64,000 nt of DNA. Source: Odontesthes bonariensis. Taxonomy: Eukaryota; Chordata; Actinopteri; Atheriniformes; Atherinopsidae. Positions within the stretch are counted from its first letter, which is position 1; each line of letters begins with the position of its first letter. Below the pieces are notes generated by a model, which saw only the letters and a program-made list of their open reading frames with translations, did not search any database and was not told where the DNA came from. Position numbers and translations under genes: made by a program. The stretch spans positions 9,771,183-9,835,182 of the forward strand of contig NC_134510.1 of the NCBI RefSeq assembly GCF_027942865.1. The letters are read 5' to 3'. This document shows positions 49,424 to 64,000 of the stretch, one piece after another.

Positions 49424-52400
49424 GTACGTTCATGACGTATTTACAATCCAAAACGGGTTATAGACTGTTTTTGCCCATCAGCAATATTATAGGGTGTAAT
49501 GCCTATGAAGCACCTACTACTTCGTTTCCTTTAGTGCATCAACAAGTACGCAGAACTCCAAGTTTGAGATGTGGTTTCTTGATAGCAGATCTGTCATGCT
49601 GATTTAATTTGATTGAATTTTAAATGAAGTAACTGTTGATATCTTGTGCTTTATTTGACAATCATAACCTCATTTCAATGTCTTTTTTTTTTTTAATGTA
49701 GTAAGTGACGGGCTGGAATTAAGACCTAAGTACAGTGGCATATTACACTGTATGAAGAGTGTCTGGCATCAAGAGGGCCTGAGAGGTCTCTACCAAGGAG
49801 TGACCCCCAATATTTGGGGTGCTGGCACATCGTGGGGTCTCTACTTCTTCTTGTATGTAAACTTTAATCTTCGAGCTTGTTGGTTCACAATTTCATGAGG
49901 GTGTTTTTACCATCAACAGTGACATTTAAGACGGTCTGCAGCTGTGAGACGTGTTACTCTTCATGTTATTTTCTGTTACAGCTACAATGCAATCAAAGGG
50001 TACACAAAGGAAGGTCGTGAGACTGAACTAAGTGCTGTAGAACACCTGGTTTCGGCGGCTGAAGCAGGTCAGTCCTACATCCGTTTGTACAGGGCTGTTC
50101 TGCAAGCAAACACTCAATATCAGTGACGCGAGCTAGATTATACTGCTCCTTGCTGGTTGTAACTGACAGGGGGCAGATACAAATTTTGACACTGTTCTGT
50201 TGTTCATTGTAGTCTCACATGATCACATGAAACTAACTGCTGTTGATGAAATTACGTGCTGAAAATGAAGCTCCTTCAAGAATTTCTAAAAAATAAATTG
50301 ATTAATTAAAAAAAAGATTAAAAAACCTAAAGGCAGAGAGATTTTTTTTTATAGCTACCTTTAACAGCAATATATTTTAATGCAATTTACTCAGAGAAAA
50401 TTAAGAAAATCTAAAAGGGTCTATAGCAGAGTTTTTGACAACATACCAGTGCAAAGCTTAATACTTACTTTGGGGTATGAAGCACAACTAGGTTAGTCAT
50501 GATCATGACATTTTTGTCACGTAAATTATTGTAGTTAATGACTTAATTCATACATGATTTAAGAAGAATCTTGGGCACTACCCCAAACTTTGATGAATGA
50601 TTCCTTGTTGGTTTAAAAAACGTTACTGACTGTAAATTGTACATTTTTGAAATTCTGACTGAAGAGTAAAGCTAGCACTCTGACTGAAGAGTTAAAGGGA
50701 TAGTTCGCCTCTTTTGACATGAAGGTGTATGACATCCCATATTAGCAATATCATTTATGAACATTGACTTACCCCCCGCTGCGTCCTGTGAGCCGAGTTC
50801 CAGCTGAGTTTTGGCGTCCACGAAGGTAGTCCGGCTAGTTGGCTGGGGCTAAACAAATAAAGCGTCTTGCTTCTCAAAACAATATGCGTTCAAAAGAGTA
50901 ATACATTTGCATCACAAAATTGTTCTCCAGGAAAAAGTCAGACCTCGCATCGCTTGTCGCTATTTTTGCCTCCCTTGATATCAATGCGCTCAGCCACCCA
51001 GCGATAGCCGCACCTGTTACGGTGTTTACTGCTCGGAAGCGGGGACTGCTCCGTCTGCACTTCGGTCTGCACAGTTTACATTGGACGCATTGATATCAAG
51101 GGAGGCAAAAATAGCGCCAAGCGATGTGAGGTCTGACCTTTTCTTTTCCTGGAGAATGATTTTGTGATGCAAATTTGAACGCATATTGTTTTGAGAAGCA
51201 AGACGCTTTATTTTTCTAGCCCCAGCCAACTAGCCGGACTACCTTTGTGGACGCCAAAACTCGCCTGGAACTCGGCTCACAGGACGCAGCAGGGGGTAAG
51301 TCAATGTTCATAAATGATATTGCTAATATGGGATGTCATACAGCTTCATGTCAAAAGAGGCAAACTATCCCTTTAAGCTAGCAGCGGCTCTAAACAGGAC
51401 AGGAGCAACTCAGACCTCACAAATTTACAACAGTTCAAGCTAAAACTGGAACAGTCGTGTTTACCACAATTGTTTTCTGGGCACGTAGTACCACATTGTA
51501 AGCATTTCCTATTTTTTCTCCCCAGGCATTCTAACGCTGACCCTAACCAACCCAATCTGGGTCACCAAGACCCGGCTGGTTCTGCAGTATGACGCGGACT
51601 CAACCAGTAAGCAGTACAAGGGAATGGTAGATGCTTTGGTCAAGATCTACCGCTACGAGGGAGTGCCAGGACTATACAGGGTGAGACATTGGGGCTTTAT
51701 TGGACTTCCAATAAAGGATGCTGCAAAGGATGATATGCTTAGAGCTGACAAAGCCAATAAATTCCCTATACTGGAGAGGCTTTTTTTTTTTTTTAGGTTA
51801 AAGGACTAAAATTGTTCATGTTCCTGCTTGGCTTGTTAATATTTAATCAAATGTCAACAATCACCACTAGAGGGCATCACCAGTCTTTACAAGCTTTGAA
51901 AAAGCAAGTTGATTAATAATGACATTTTTTTAAGCTGTTTTTAGCTTATTATGGAATTATTTTCCCTTGAAAAAATAATTAGTACCAAATTCTTCAGTAA
52001 ACATAGAAGCCACAGGAAAAATGTATGCGAGTGGGTCTTTCTGGCAGTATATTTGGCGTACTGTAGTTGTTGAATGTGTCCAGACTGAATGATATACATG
52101 GTATCTATTCAAAAGGGTTACCTTCCCGGCCTGTTCGGGACGTCTCATGGAGCGCTGCAGTTCATGGCCTACGAAGAGCTCAAGAGAGACTACAACAAAT
52201 ACAAGAAAGTGCCCTCCAATGCAAAGTTGGTGAGTCGTTAACCATAAGCCACACAAACGATGGAAACCAACTTGGCGGTTAATAAAACTCATGAATGAGG
52301 GTTTTAACTGTTAAGATAGTTTTTTCTGCTCTGCTCACTTCTTTCTGCCTCTGTTTGTCTGTCTGTAAACAGGGAACGTTGGAATATATCGCAATGGCAG

Positions 52401-52740
52401 CATTGTCTAAATTATTTGCTGTGGCCACGACGTACCCATATCAGGTGGTGCGAGCTCGCCTGCAAGACCAGCACAATAAATACAATGGAGTCATCGATGT
52501 CATCAGACGGACGTGGAGGTATGATACTGATCTTCTGACAACGAGACCAAGCCATTGTAAATCTGCCTGTCGCGTCCACTTTAGTCTGCGGCTTATCGTA
52601 ATAACTTTCTCTGCAGGAATGAAGGTGCCATTGGTTTCTACAAAGGCATCATCCCCAACCTGATCCGCGTCACCCCCGCCTGCTGCATCACCTTTGTGGT
52701 TTACGAGAATGTGTCTCGCTTCCTTCTCGGGACAAAATAA
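49234..52740 (+). CDS. slc25a32: SLC25A32, mitochondrial folate/FAD carrier, complete
   Basis: Seven coding exons: 49234-49423, 49702-49852, 49982-50067, 51526-51680, 52116-52229, 52373-52518 and 52617-52740 (966 nt, 321 residues; human 315). This inner-membrane carrier of the SLC25 family imports tetrahydrofolate and/or FAD into mitochondria. Three family repeats are visible. Their odd-helix signatures are PLDLVK (residue 54), PIWVTK (152) and PYQVVR (254). The Trp in the second replaces the usual acidic residue and is a known feature of this subfamily. RARLQDQH and [15 protein letters not shown] near the C-terminus match the orthologue closely. The start has the context TACCATGAG. The teleost a/b copy is not resolved. 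Confidence 0.98.
49702..49852 (+). CDS. slc25a32: slc25a32 coding exon 2
   Basis: (V)[16 protein letters not shown] to [20 protein letters not shown] then GLYFF, ending TTCTT|gtatgt. Confidence 0.95.
49982..50067 (+). CDS. slc25a32: slc25a32 coding exon 3
   Basis: (F)[18 protein letters not shown] then [10 protein letters not shown], ending GCAG|gtcagt. Confidence 0.95.
50068..51525 (+). other. slc25a32 intron 3 (1.46 kb)
   Basis: Almost half of this intron is the hairpin MITE at 50696-51372. The rest is A/T-rich. A 24-bp tandem duplication flanks the insertion. Confidence 0.85.
50696..51372. mobile_element. 677-bp hairpin MITE with TTAA target duplication
   Basis: Left end AGGGATAGTTCGCCTCTTTT and right end with its near-exact inverse, flanked on both sides by TTAA (50692-50695 and 51373-51376). 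The arms are about 290 bp each (50696-50988 and 51086-51372), nearly complementary over their whole length, around a loop of about 97 bp. TTAA targets are used by piggyBac- and Kolobok-type transposases; which one mobilised this element is not decided here. There is no transposase frame. Transcribed within slc25a32 pre-mRNA, it would fold into long dsRNA. Confidence 0.88.
51526..51680 (+). CDS. slc25a32: slc25a32 coding exon 4
   Basis: (G)[20 protein letters not shown] to [14 protein letters not shown], ending AGG|gtgaga. Confidence 0.95.
51681..52115 (+). other. slc25a32 intron 4
   Basis: 435 bp, A/T-rich with a T run at 51781-51795. No element recognised. Confidence 0.8.
52116..52229 (+). 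CDS. slc25a32: slc25a32 coding exon 5
   Basis: 38 codons, [20 protein letters not shown] then [18 protein letters not shown]. Phase 0. Confidence 0.95.
52373..52518 (+). CDS. slc25a32: slc25a32 coding exon 6
   Basis: [20 protein letters not shown], then [19 protein letters not shown] and VIDVIRRTW, ending AG|gtatga. Confidence 0.96.
52617..52740 (+). CDS. slc25a32: slc25a32 coding exon 7 (stop)
   Basis: (R)[19 protein letters not shown], then [20 protein letters not shown] and K, stop TAA at 52738-52740. Confidence 0.97.
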
Positions 52741-53520
52741 GTCGTTTTGAAAAGCATGAAACGGACAGCCGCGCAGACTGTGAGCTCACGCCGACGCATC
52801 GGTGCCATGTGGAGACACGGAGGGGACAGCGTTCGGCTGAGGCTGGACTGCGAGGTTTCAGGACTGTGAAATGTGTCGAAGCGAGAAGCATTCGCTCGCT
52901 CTTAAAACGAATGAAAACATTGCCAAAACAAAGCAACAGAGTCGGCTGCGGATTAGTTTTTCCTCCTCTTTCAGTTTAGACTTTGGATTTTCTGTGAAAT
53001 ATTGCAAATCCGTCTTTGATTCAAACGCACAGTTAAGTCACTGGGAAGACGCACGCTGCTGTTCACCCCTGCTGAGATGGTGATGCTGCTGTGATGATGG
53101 CTTCTTCCTTTTTTCTTTTTCTTTTTCTTCAACAGATGGGGACTGTAAGTCAGTGTTGTGGGGAGGGGCAGATGAAATGAGTATTTCATCACGCAGTAGT
53201 TATGTTTACATTGTTTTCTGGCTGCAGAAAGACAGTCGGAAATACTTCAAGCGTGATTATCAGCAACGCGATCTTCTCAGGTTACTAGTTGCATGTGTGT
53301 GTAATGATAGTTTTAAACTAATCCTGTGTGAACAGCAACAAAGAGGATGGAATTTAGTTCCAACACACCGACACACTTCTCCTTGACTATTTGTTTTCTC
53401 GAAATTAACTGTAGCTGTATTGCTTGATAACATTTTGTTTTGAAATCCAAATTGTGCTTTATCTGCTTGATATATACGTGAACACATTAAATGTGTTATT
53501 TTGGCATATTTTAAACTAAG
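52741..53520 (+). other. slc25a32 3' UTR
   Basis: Follows the TAA stop. The ATTAAA at 53486-53491 is the best polyadenylation signal, followed by T/GT-rich sequence including (GT)n at 53520-53535, as expected of a downstream element. Confidence 0.6.
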
Positions 53521-53584
53521 TGTGTGTGTGTGTGTTATTTCAACATTTTTACAAGCCAACAAGCAGTACCATTTAAAGAGTTGA

Positions 53585-53934
53585 ATTGTTTTTTTAAAAA
53601 AGGCTTTTTATTAATAGCAGTAAGGTATAGAAACACACCACAGAGTACACAGTTCAATTACTGACAACATCTAATCAGTTATTATTGTATTCTGTGAGCA
53701 CACACAAGGAGACAATACTACAGTACAAAGTTTAATTCTAGTGGGCAGCACAACAGCATCTCTGTTTACAGGCCTGCCAACTAGCATAGAATTGAAACAA
53801 ACAAAAACATTCAAGTTACAGTCAGTGACGCTTTGACGCCTCAGGAAATCATACCTGATCATTTTGGAGGGCACGATAACATACTCTTTAACACCAGAGA
53901 GACTGGATCCTCCCTTTCATGTAACTCTGTTTTC
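53585..53934 (-). other. cthrc1 3' UTR
   Basis: Minus-strand sequence after the TAA stop at 53937-53935. AATAAA (plus-strand tttatt, 53607-53612) lies about 325 nt downstream of the stop. This end faces the slc25a32 3' end with about 100 bp between the two signals. Confidence 0.6.
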
Positions 53935-59692
<5,758 letters not shown>

Positions 59693-59945
59693 CACGCCAG
59701 CGACAGAGGACTACTGTGCGCGCGCTCTGTGTGTGTGTGTGAGAGCGATCCGAGGCGACAGTTTGACTCTGCGTCCAGCCACTTCCAAGTCCAGAGGAGG
59801 GCAGGACGAGAGGGAAGCAGCCAGTCAACTTTCAGAGAGGAAAGACATCCCTGTGCGATTTGTGCGGGCACATCGTGTCCATTTGCGGAATGATGCAAGT
59901 GTTAAACCCAAATGTAAGCGGTCACAATGAGGCTGTTCCACCACT
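59693..59945 (-). promoter_or_regulatory. cthrc1 5' UTR and promoter region
   Basis: A short G/C-rich stretch upstream of the cthrc1 start with a (CA)n/(GT)n run at 59727-59741. It lies directly against the likely fzd6 3' end, so the cthrc1 promoter has at most about 250 bp before the upstream gene's terminal region. No TATA box is evident. Confidence 0.45.
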
Positions 59946-61143
59946 GGCGCGCATTTATTCTTGCTTTTTTATTCAAAACTTCATCAAAGTATAAGTGATA
60001 CAAAATGGAATTAAAAAGTCAAAACAGTAAAAAAAAATAAAAAATAAAAAACTAACAAAAAAAAAAAAAGCAATAGAGCCTTTGATAAGACAACTCCAGT
60101 GTTGGGCTCATCATAAAACAAGGAAGACCCCCCCCCCCTCCCCCCCTACCACATGTGACAGAAATACAAAACGAAAACATACAATGACAAGTGCTCCCTT
60201 TTAGTTTGCGTTGTGAAGATTGTCCTGTGGCTCCCAAATATAAAAAGTAGATGAGCAGCAGAACAGCAGAGGATACAGCAGGAGAAAAAAAGCAATCACT
60301 CATCAGAAACTGAGACTGATCTGTGACCCATATTTTATAAATAACCCCGACACAAATCCTGTAATTATTTGCCTTTTCTTGTGAGCACTTGATGATTAGT
60401 GGTTTGTGCTTGTAATAACAGTGCAAAGCCTGCTTGAGTTGTTCTTTTGGGTTTGACTCAACGTCTATGACTCTCCGAACACGTGAGACCTCCGCAGATT
60501 CTTTGTCTTTGCTTTGAAACTAAGGAACAAAGCTTCAGAAGACGACAAAGCTTTCACTGGATATGTCTTTGAAAAAGAAAAATCTATTTAAAAAACAGAA
60601 ACAAGTAAACGATCACAAAGTGAGGAGTTAAGACGGGTTTTCAAAAGAAATTTGTAAATCCAACACATTAAAAAATGAATAAAGTCAAGTTTAAGAGCAT
60701 GCTTTCTGTGGGGGGGGGGGGGGCATCTATACAGTAAGGACGAGAAGACATTCAGCAATAGTTTAACACAACTTTCCTCGGGTTTAACGTTTGGCAATAT
60801 CCTGACCTATCTGACACGTCTCACAGTGTAGTGACTGGTTCAGTGGAAGACTTAAATTCCGTGATAAAAAAAACAATATTTACAGAAGTATTGCATCATA
60901 TAGCATTCAAATACCAACCTACAAAACAGCACGCCTAAAGCGTGCCAGAATATGAAATGACCATTGGTGGGATTTTTTTCGTATGGGAGACAGACAGCTG
61001 GGCTCTGCAACAGAAAGACTAAAAAGTCCAGAAAAGCGACAATACACAGCTGGCGCCCAAACAAACTAAGTCGTCTAAAACAACATTGGCAACTCCGAGT
61101 GGGTGTCAAGTGGTACGGAGGACGGATGGGTGTGTCCGGGAAG
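59946..61143 (-). other. fzd6 3' UTR
   Basis: Minus-strand sequence after the fzd6 stop. Two AATAAA signals (plus-strand tttatt at 59954-59959 and 59968-59973) lie about 1.2 kb from the stop and are the likely ends. It contains C runs at about 60128-60146 (G on the mRNA strand) and a G run at 60710-60723 (C on the mRNA strand). Confidence 0.55.
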
Positions 61144-61294
61144 TCAGACGTCCTTTGGGTCCTTGCTCTCCTCGGGCACCTGGTGCACCATGTGTTGGGT
61201 GGAGCCCTGGATGTTACTGGTCTGTGATAGGTTTAGAGCTGGATGGCCACCGGTAACTTGCCGACTCTCCGACAGCTCGCTCCTCGGAGTCCCC
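61144..61294 (-). CDS. fzd6: fzd6 last coding exon
   Basis: 151 nt after acceptor GGTTCAG. It reads (R)[19 protein letters not shown] and ends [12 protein letters not shown] then TGA. The exact phase fit to the previous donor supports it, but this tail is poorly conserved. Confidence 0.75.
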
Positions 61295-63482
61295 CTGAAC
61301 CAGGACACAATCCGGAATAACCGTTTATTACAGGCACATTCTACTTGAATTCATTTTACCTTAAAGAGCGACTGCATCAACGTTGCTGCGGCAGCCCTGA
61401 AAAATAGACTAAAAATGGCATCTCGACATAGATTTGACATAAAGTTCAATCTTGAAAATAGAGAGAAAAAGATTTGGTTAAACAAAGCAAAAGTCAAGTA
61501 AAAAAAATATACACCCAAGTCCATTACTATCTGGATACTGATGCAATTTTTATATATCTAACTGTTTACCATGAACATGTTTTAGATACAGTTTATACTG
61601 AATGTGGGCCTAAAATGTCAACTCTCAGCTTTAACTTGAGGGCATTCACACCCAAAGCTTTGGGATTGAAAGTGTCTAAACTGTAGAACCCTTTTATTTG
61701 AGGAGCCTCAGATGTCATTTATAACTTATCCTAACCACAAATAAAATGTGGATGTTTATTTAAAGGCTGGTTCCTCCACATTAACTAAATCAAGCAGGAA
61801 AAAAGGTCTGGAGTCGATTCCAGCTGTGGCGTTTGCATTTGACAGCTGTGTGAATCCACAACGTGCTGTCGAATGAGCACGTGAAACAGGCCATCCTTCA
61901 TCTCCACAAATACATCACAGAGAGCAGGAACTTTGGTGTCCAGGGCTGGATGCGTAGAAGATCCTCTCTGTGGTCGTGAAAAATCCTTTGAAAGCAACAC
62001 AAGGTAAACATATCATTATCTCAGTACACAGAGTGCTCCACAAGAGCAAACAAAGCTCATCAGAGGCTGCAAACCGTCCATAAGCCTTCAGAACGGAGGG
62101 GGCAGATTAGGATTTTCCCTTAAAAACATCCCATGGCTCGTGATCATGATCTGAAGCACCTGTACAACGCATGAAGGCAGTGTAAGAAGGTGAAGCTCCG
62201 GGATATGGCGTCTGCTCAGATTCACCCAAATGCAGCGAAACGTTTCGCAGTGGATCCATTTAGAGCGACAGAGTGCAGGAAGAACAGTCGGAGGCATGTT
62301 AGGAGACGTGCTAGAAGAGCACTGAGGTGGTTGAGATGAGAGACGACCGTGGCTTGTACCAGGAGTCGGGTTGGAAAGTGCAGTCCGTTTACAGTTTACC
62401 AAAGAAAGTGACCAAGAGAAAGTCGTCAAAACCCAAACGGGCATGCGTTCAACTTGTTGAAGAAGATCCCCAAACAGACATGAACAGAAGTAAGCTGCAC
62501 CTGGTAAAGCACCACAAGGGAGGAAATTCAGGTTCCAGACTTAAGGAAGTCATTGGCTGCAGGGGACTGCGAACGAAGCGTTAAATATGAACATCGTGTT
62601 CATGCTTACTATCATTTGCCCAATCACATTTAAGCTCCTGAAAAAGAGGGTTCTCCTTACCTCTTCCTCCAATTTGGATGTGAATACCCTACAATTGAAT
62701 CTGAGAGTGTGCGCTTTAAGCCCATGTTCATGGTATGACTTCAACTTGAACTGGTAAGCAGTTGTGCACAGACTTCTTGAACAAACTGTATATCAGCCCG
62801 TAAAGTGCAAGGATGGTAAATTCGGTTCTGCTTTCCTGAAACACTCATATTCAGAAAATGCTACCCCACTCTCATCTTACCTCCCATCTGTAACTCTGTG
62901 CATGCTCTCAGAGCGGCTGCTTATCTTGCTGGAGCTCCCCCCTTTGCTGCGTCTCTCTCCCCCCTCCCTCTCCCGCTCTCGCTCCCCCCTCCTGGAGCTT
63001 CTGTTGGAGGTGCCTCGGTCCAGGTGCTCCCTGGCTGAGGCGTCCGACTCGTGGTGGCCCGACACAGAGGTGACGGTGCCGGTATTGGCGGGGACAGCAC
63101 CAGTGCTGGTGCCCATAGATTTGGAGATGACTTTGAGCTTGTGGGAGCTGGGCTTGTAGTGCTTCTTCTTGTGCTGGACGCGGGTGTTGTGCTTCAGGAA
63201 AAACTCGCAGGACTCCTGGAGCACTCGGCGGCTCTCGCTGATGGGACTGTGGGTTACAGGACACGGCAGTAAAGGAATAACAGAACTCGCTTCATCAGTG
63301 ACAACATAAGAGTGGTTAGAGCTGTAGTCTTACTCTCTCTTCCGGGTCCTGTTAAAGAAGTAGGCCCACTCAGAACAGGTCTTTTTGCTGCTGACCCAGA
63401 ACACTGCAGATATTCCAACCACCAGCGTCATCAAGTATTTTACAAGAAACAGGGAGAGGTCAGGACGGTCGAGCTCTGTAGT
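61144..63482 (-). CDS. fzd6: Frizzled-6, C-terminal three coding exons; gene continues past base 64000
   Basis: Minus-strand exons 63482-63334, 63246-62881 and 61294-61144, all in phase and ending at TGA 61146-61144. FZD6 is a seven-pass Wnt receptor acting mainly in planar cell polarity. Seen: the end of the receptor core with TM7 ([18 protein letters not shown]), the juxtamembrane KTCSEW, a match to the KTxxxW Dishevelled-binding motif, then [20 protein letters not shown] and [20 protein letters not shown], which are FZD6-specific. After STGA the tail becomes Arg/Glu/Ser-rich and diverges. The last exon encodes 49 residues ending ESKDPKDV. The tail is shorter than that of mammalian FZD6 (about 706 aa total). 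The extracellular CRD and TM1-6 lie outside the window. Confidence 0.96.
61295..62880 (-). other. fzd6 last intron (1.6 kb)
   Basis: Mostly occupied by a decayed inverted-repeat element (about 61480-62760). Confidence 0.8.
61480..62760 (+). mobile_element. degenerate Tc1-like element with inverted repeat ends
   Basis: Sequence at about 61600-61657 (containing GGGCATTCACACCCAAA) recurs inverted at about 62671-62731 (GGGTATTCACATCCAAA when reversed) with shared interior words such as ACTCTCAG. The 1 kb between them has broken frames. The phrase AAGTCATTGGCTGCAGGGGA near 62550 resembles common fish Tc1-type sequence. Strand and boundaries are approximate. Confidence 0.5.
62881..63246 (-). CDS. 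fzd6: fzd6 penultimate coding exon (proximal tail)
   Basis: 366 nt. (D)[19 protein letters not shown] through [12 protein letters not shown], then a charged Ser/Arg/Glu-rich region with an ERERERE run. It ends GGGAG|gtaaga. The donor itself reads as an in-frame TAA if the intron is retained. Confidence 0.94.
63334..63482 (-). CDS. fzd6: fzd6 exon encoding TM7 and KTxxxW
   Basis: 149 nt. Begins [18 protein letters not shown] and ends FFNRTRKR plus GA|gtaag. Confidence 0.95.
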
Positions 63483-63941
63483 CTGAAACAGAGACAGACC
63501 CAAATGCTAATAAGGTCCATGTGATTTACCTCAAGTGCAAATCAACAAATCTGATTTATTTTCTTAAGACTATATAAGGGCTTTTGTTCAAGCTTTGTTC
63601 AACAAGGGCTAAGTCAATTTACCCAAGTGTACTCGTGGACTCTAACTCATGCATCCTAAGCTGCTTTTTTGGAGTGTTAGTGGTTTCTTAATAAACAGCC
63701 ATGTTAAAGGATATTGAGTTGGTTCATGGTGAGGCTCGTCTGAATTTTCCATATTAAAATCTTGTCGCAGGCTCTATTCTTGTCAGACCGCCGTTCTCAT
63801 AAACTGGATGGGATGTAAGTGTTACAGTTTTGTGTTGTTGTTGCATGTGTTTGCATAAAAAAAGTTGCATAAAAGAAAAGTTTAAAAGTTATTTGGAGTC
63901 TTTTACAGTCCTTGGAGTCCTTTACAGGCACTTCTTGTGGC

Positions 63942-63993
<52 letters not shown>

Positions 63994-64000
63994 AAGTGGC
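63483..64000 (-). other. fzd6 intron, partial
   Basis: Runs off the window. It holds a (CA)n tract at about 63943-63991. Confidence 0.8.
63943..63991 (+). repeat. (CA)n microsatellite at window end
   Basis: About 49 bp of uninterrupted CA in the fzd6 intron. Confidence 0.95.

Noticed and set aside
62764-63159. 131-codon plus-strand open frame
   Set aside because: Antisense shadow of the fzd6 tail exon.
63797-63988. Open frame with Cys-Val repeat
   Set aside because: Translation of the (CA)n tract.

Overview
This window is nuclear DNA of a ray-finned (teleost) fish, probably a percomorph; the species is an inference. The evidence is intron-split vertebrate genes with GT-AG junctions, abundant (CA)n, (TC)n and poly-G tracts, and several typical fish transposons. 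All five genes can be read exon by exon, and every reported junction is in phase. Their order and orientation are those of human 8q22.3 read backwards: RIMS2 (-), DCAF13 (-), SLC25A32 (+), CTHRC1 (-), FZD6 (-). There is no operon logic; this is an old conserved microsynteny block.

Layout. 1-37.2 kb: the 5' half of rims2 on the minus strand (five coding exons, 563-37165), encoding the Rab3/Munc13-binding N-terminus of the presynaptic active-zone protein RIM2. Exons make up about 2 percent of this stretch. The introns hold a tRNA-derived SINE with a perfect 15-bp target duplication (3241-3446), two decayed Tc1/mariner copies (about 15.69-16.74 and 25.9-26.5 kb) and many microsatellites. 37.2-40.3 kb: GA-rich and CpG-rich rims2 upstream DNA, a complete 809-bp hAT-type element that keeps only a BED zinc-finger reading frame and contains a SINE fragment, and the dcaf13 3' UTR. 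40.27-48.24 kb: dcaf13, 11 exons, 445 residues, an 18S rRNA processing factor and CUL4-DDB1 substrate receptor. 48.24-49.23 kb: a divergent promoter region with a near-consensus ZNF143/STAF site. 49.23-52.74 kb: slc25a32, seven exons, 321 residues, the mitochondrial folate/FAD carrier, with a 677-bp hairpin MITE in intron 3. 53.9-59.7 kb: cthrc1, four exons, 229 residues, a secreted collagen-triple-helix protein, ending tail to tail with slc25a32. 61.1-64 kb: the last three coding exons of fzd6, a Wnt receptor, including TM7, the KTxxxW Dishevelled-binding motif and the cytoplasmic tail.

The genes act in different pathways. The one thematic pair is cthrc1 and fzd6, both linked in the literature to Wnt/planar cell polarity signalling. 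I found no new multi-gene system. The most informative non-genic items are the BED-only hAT element, the TTAA hairpin MITE, the hAT inserted into an older repeat in cthrc1 intron 3, and possible alternative first exons of rims2.
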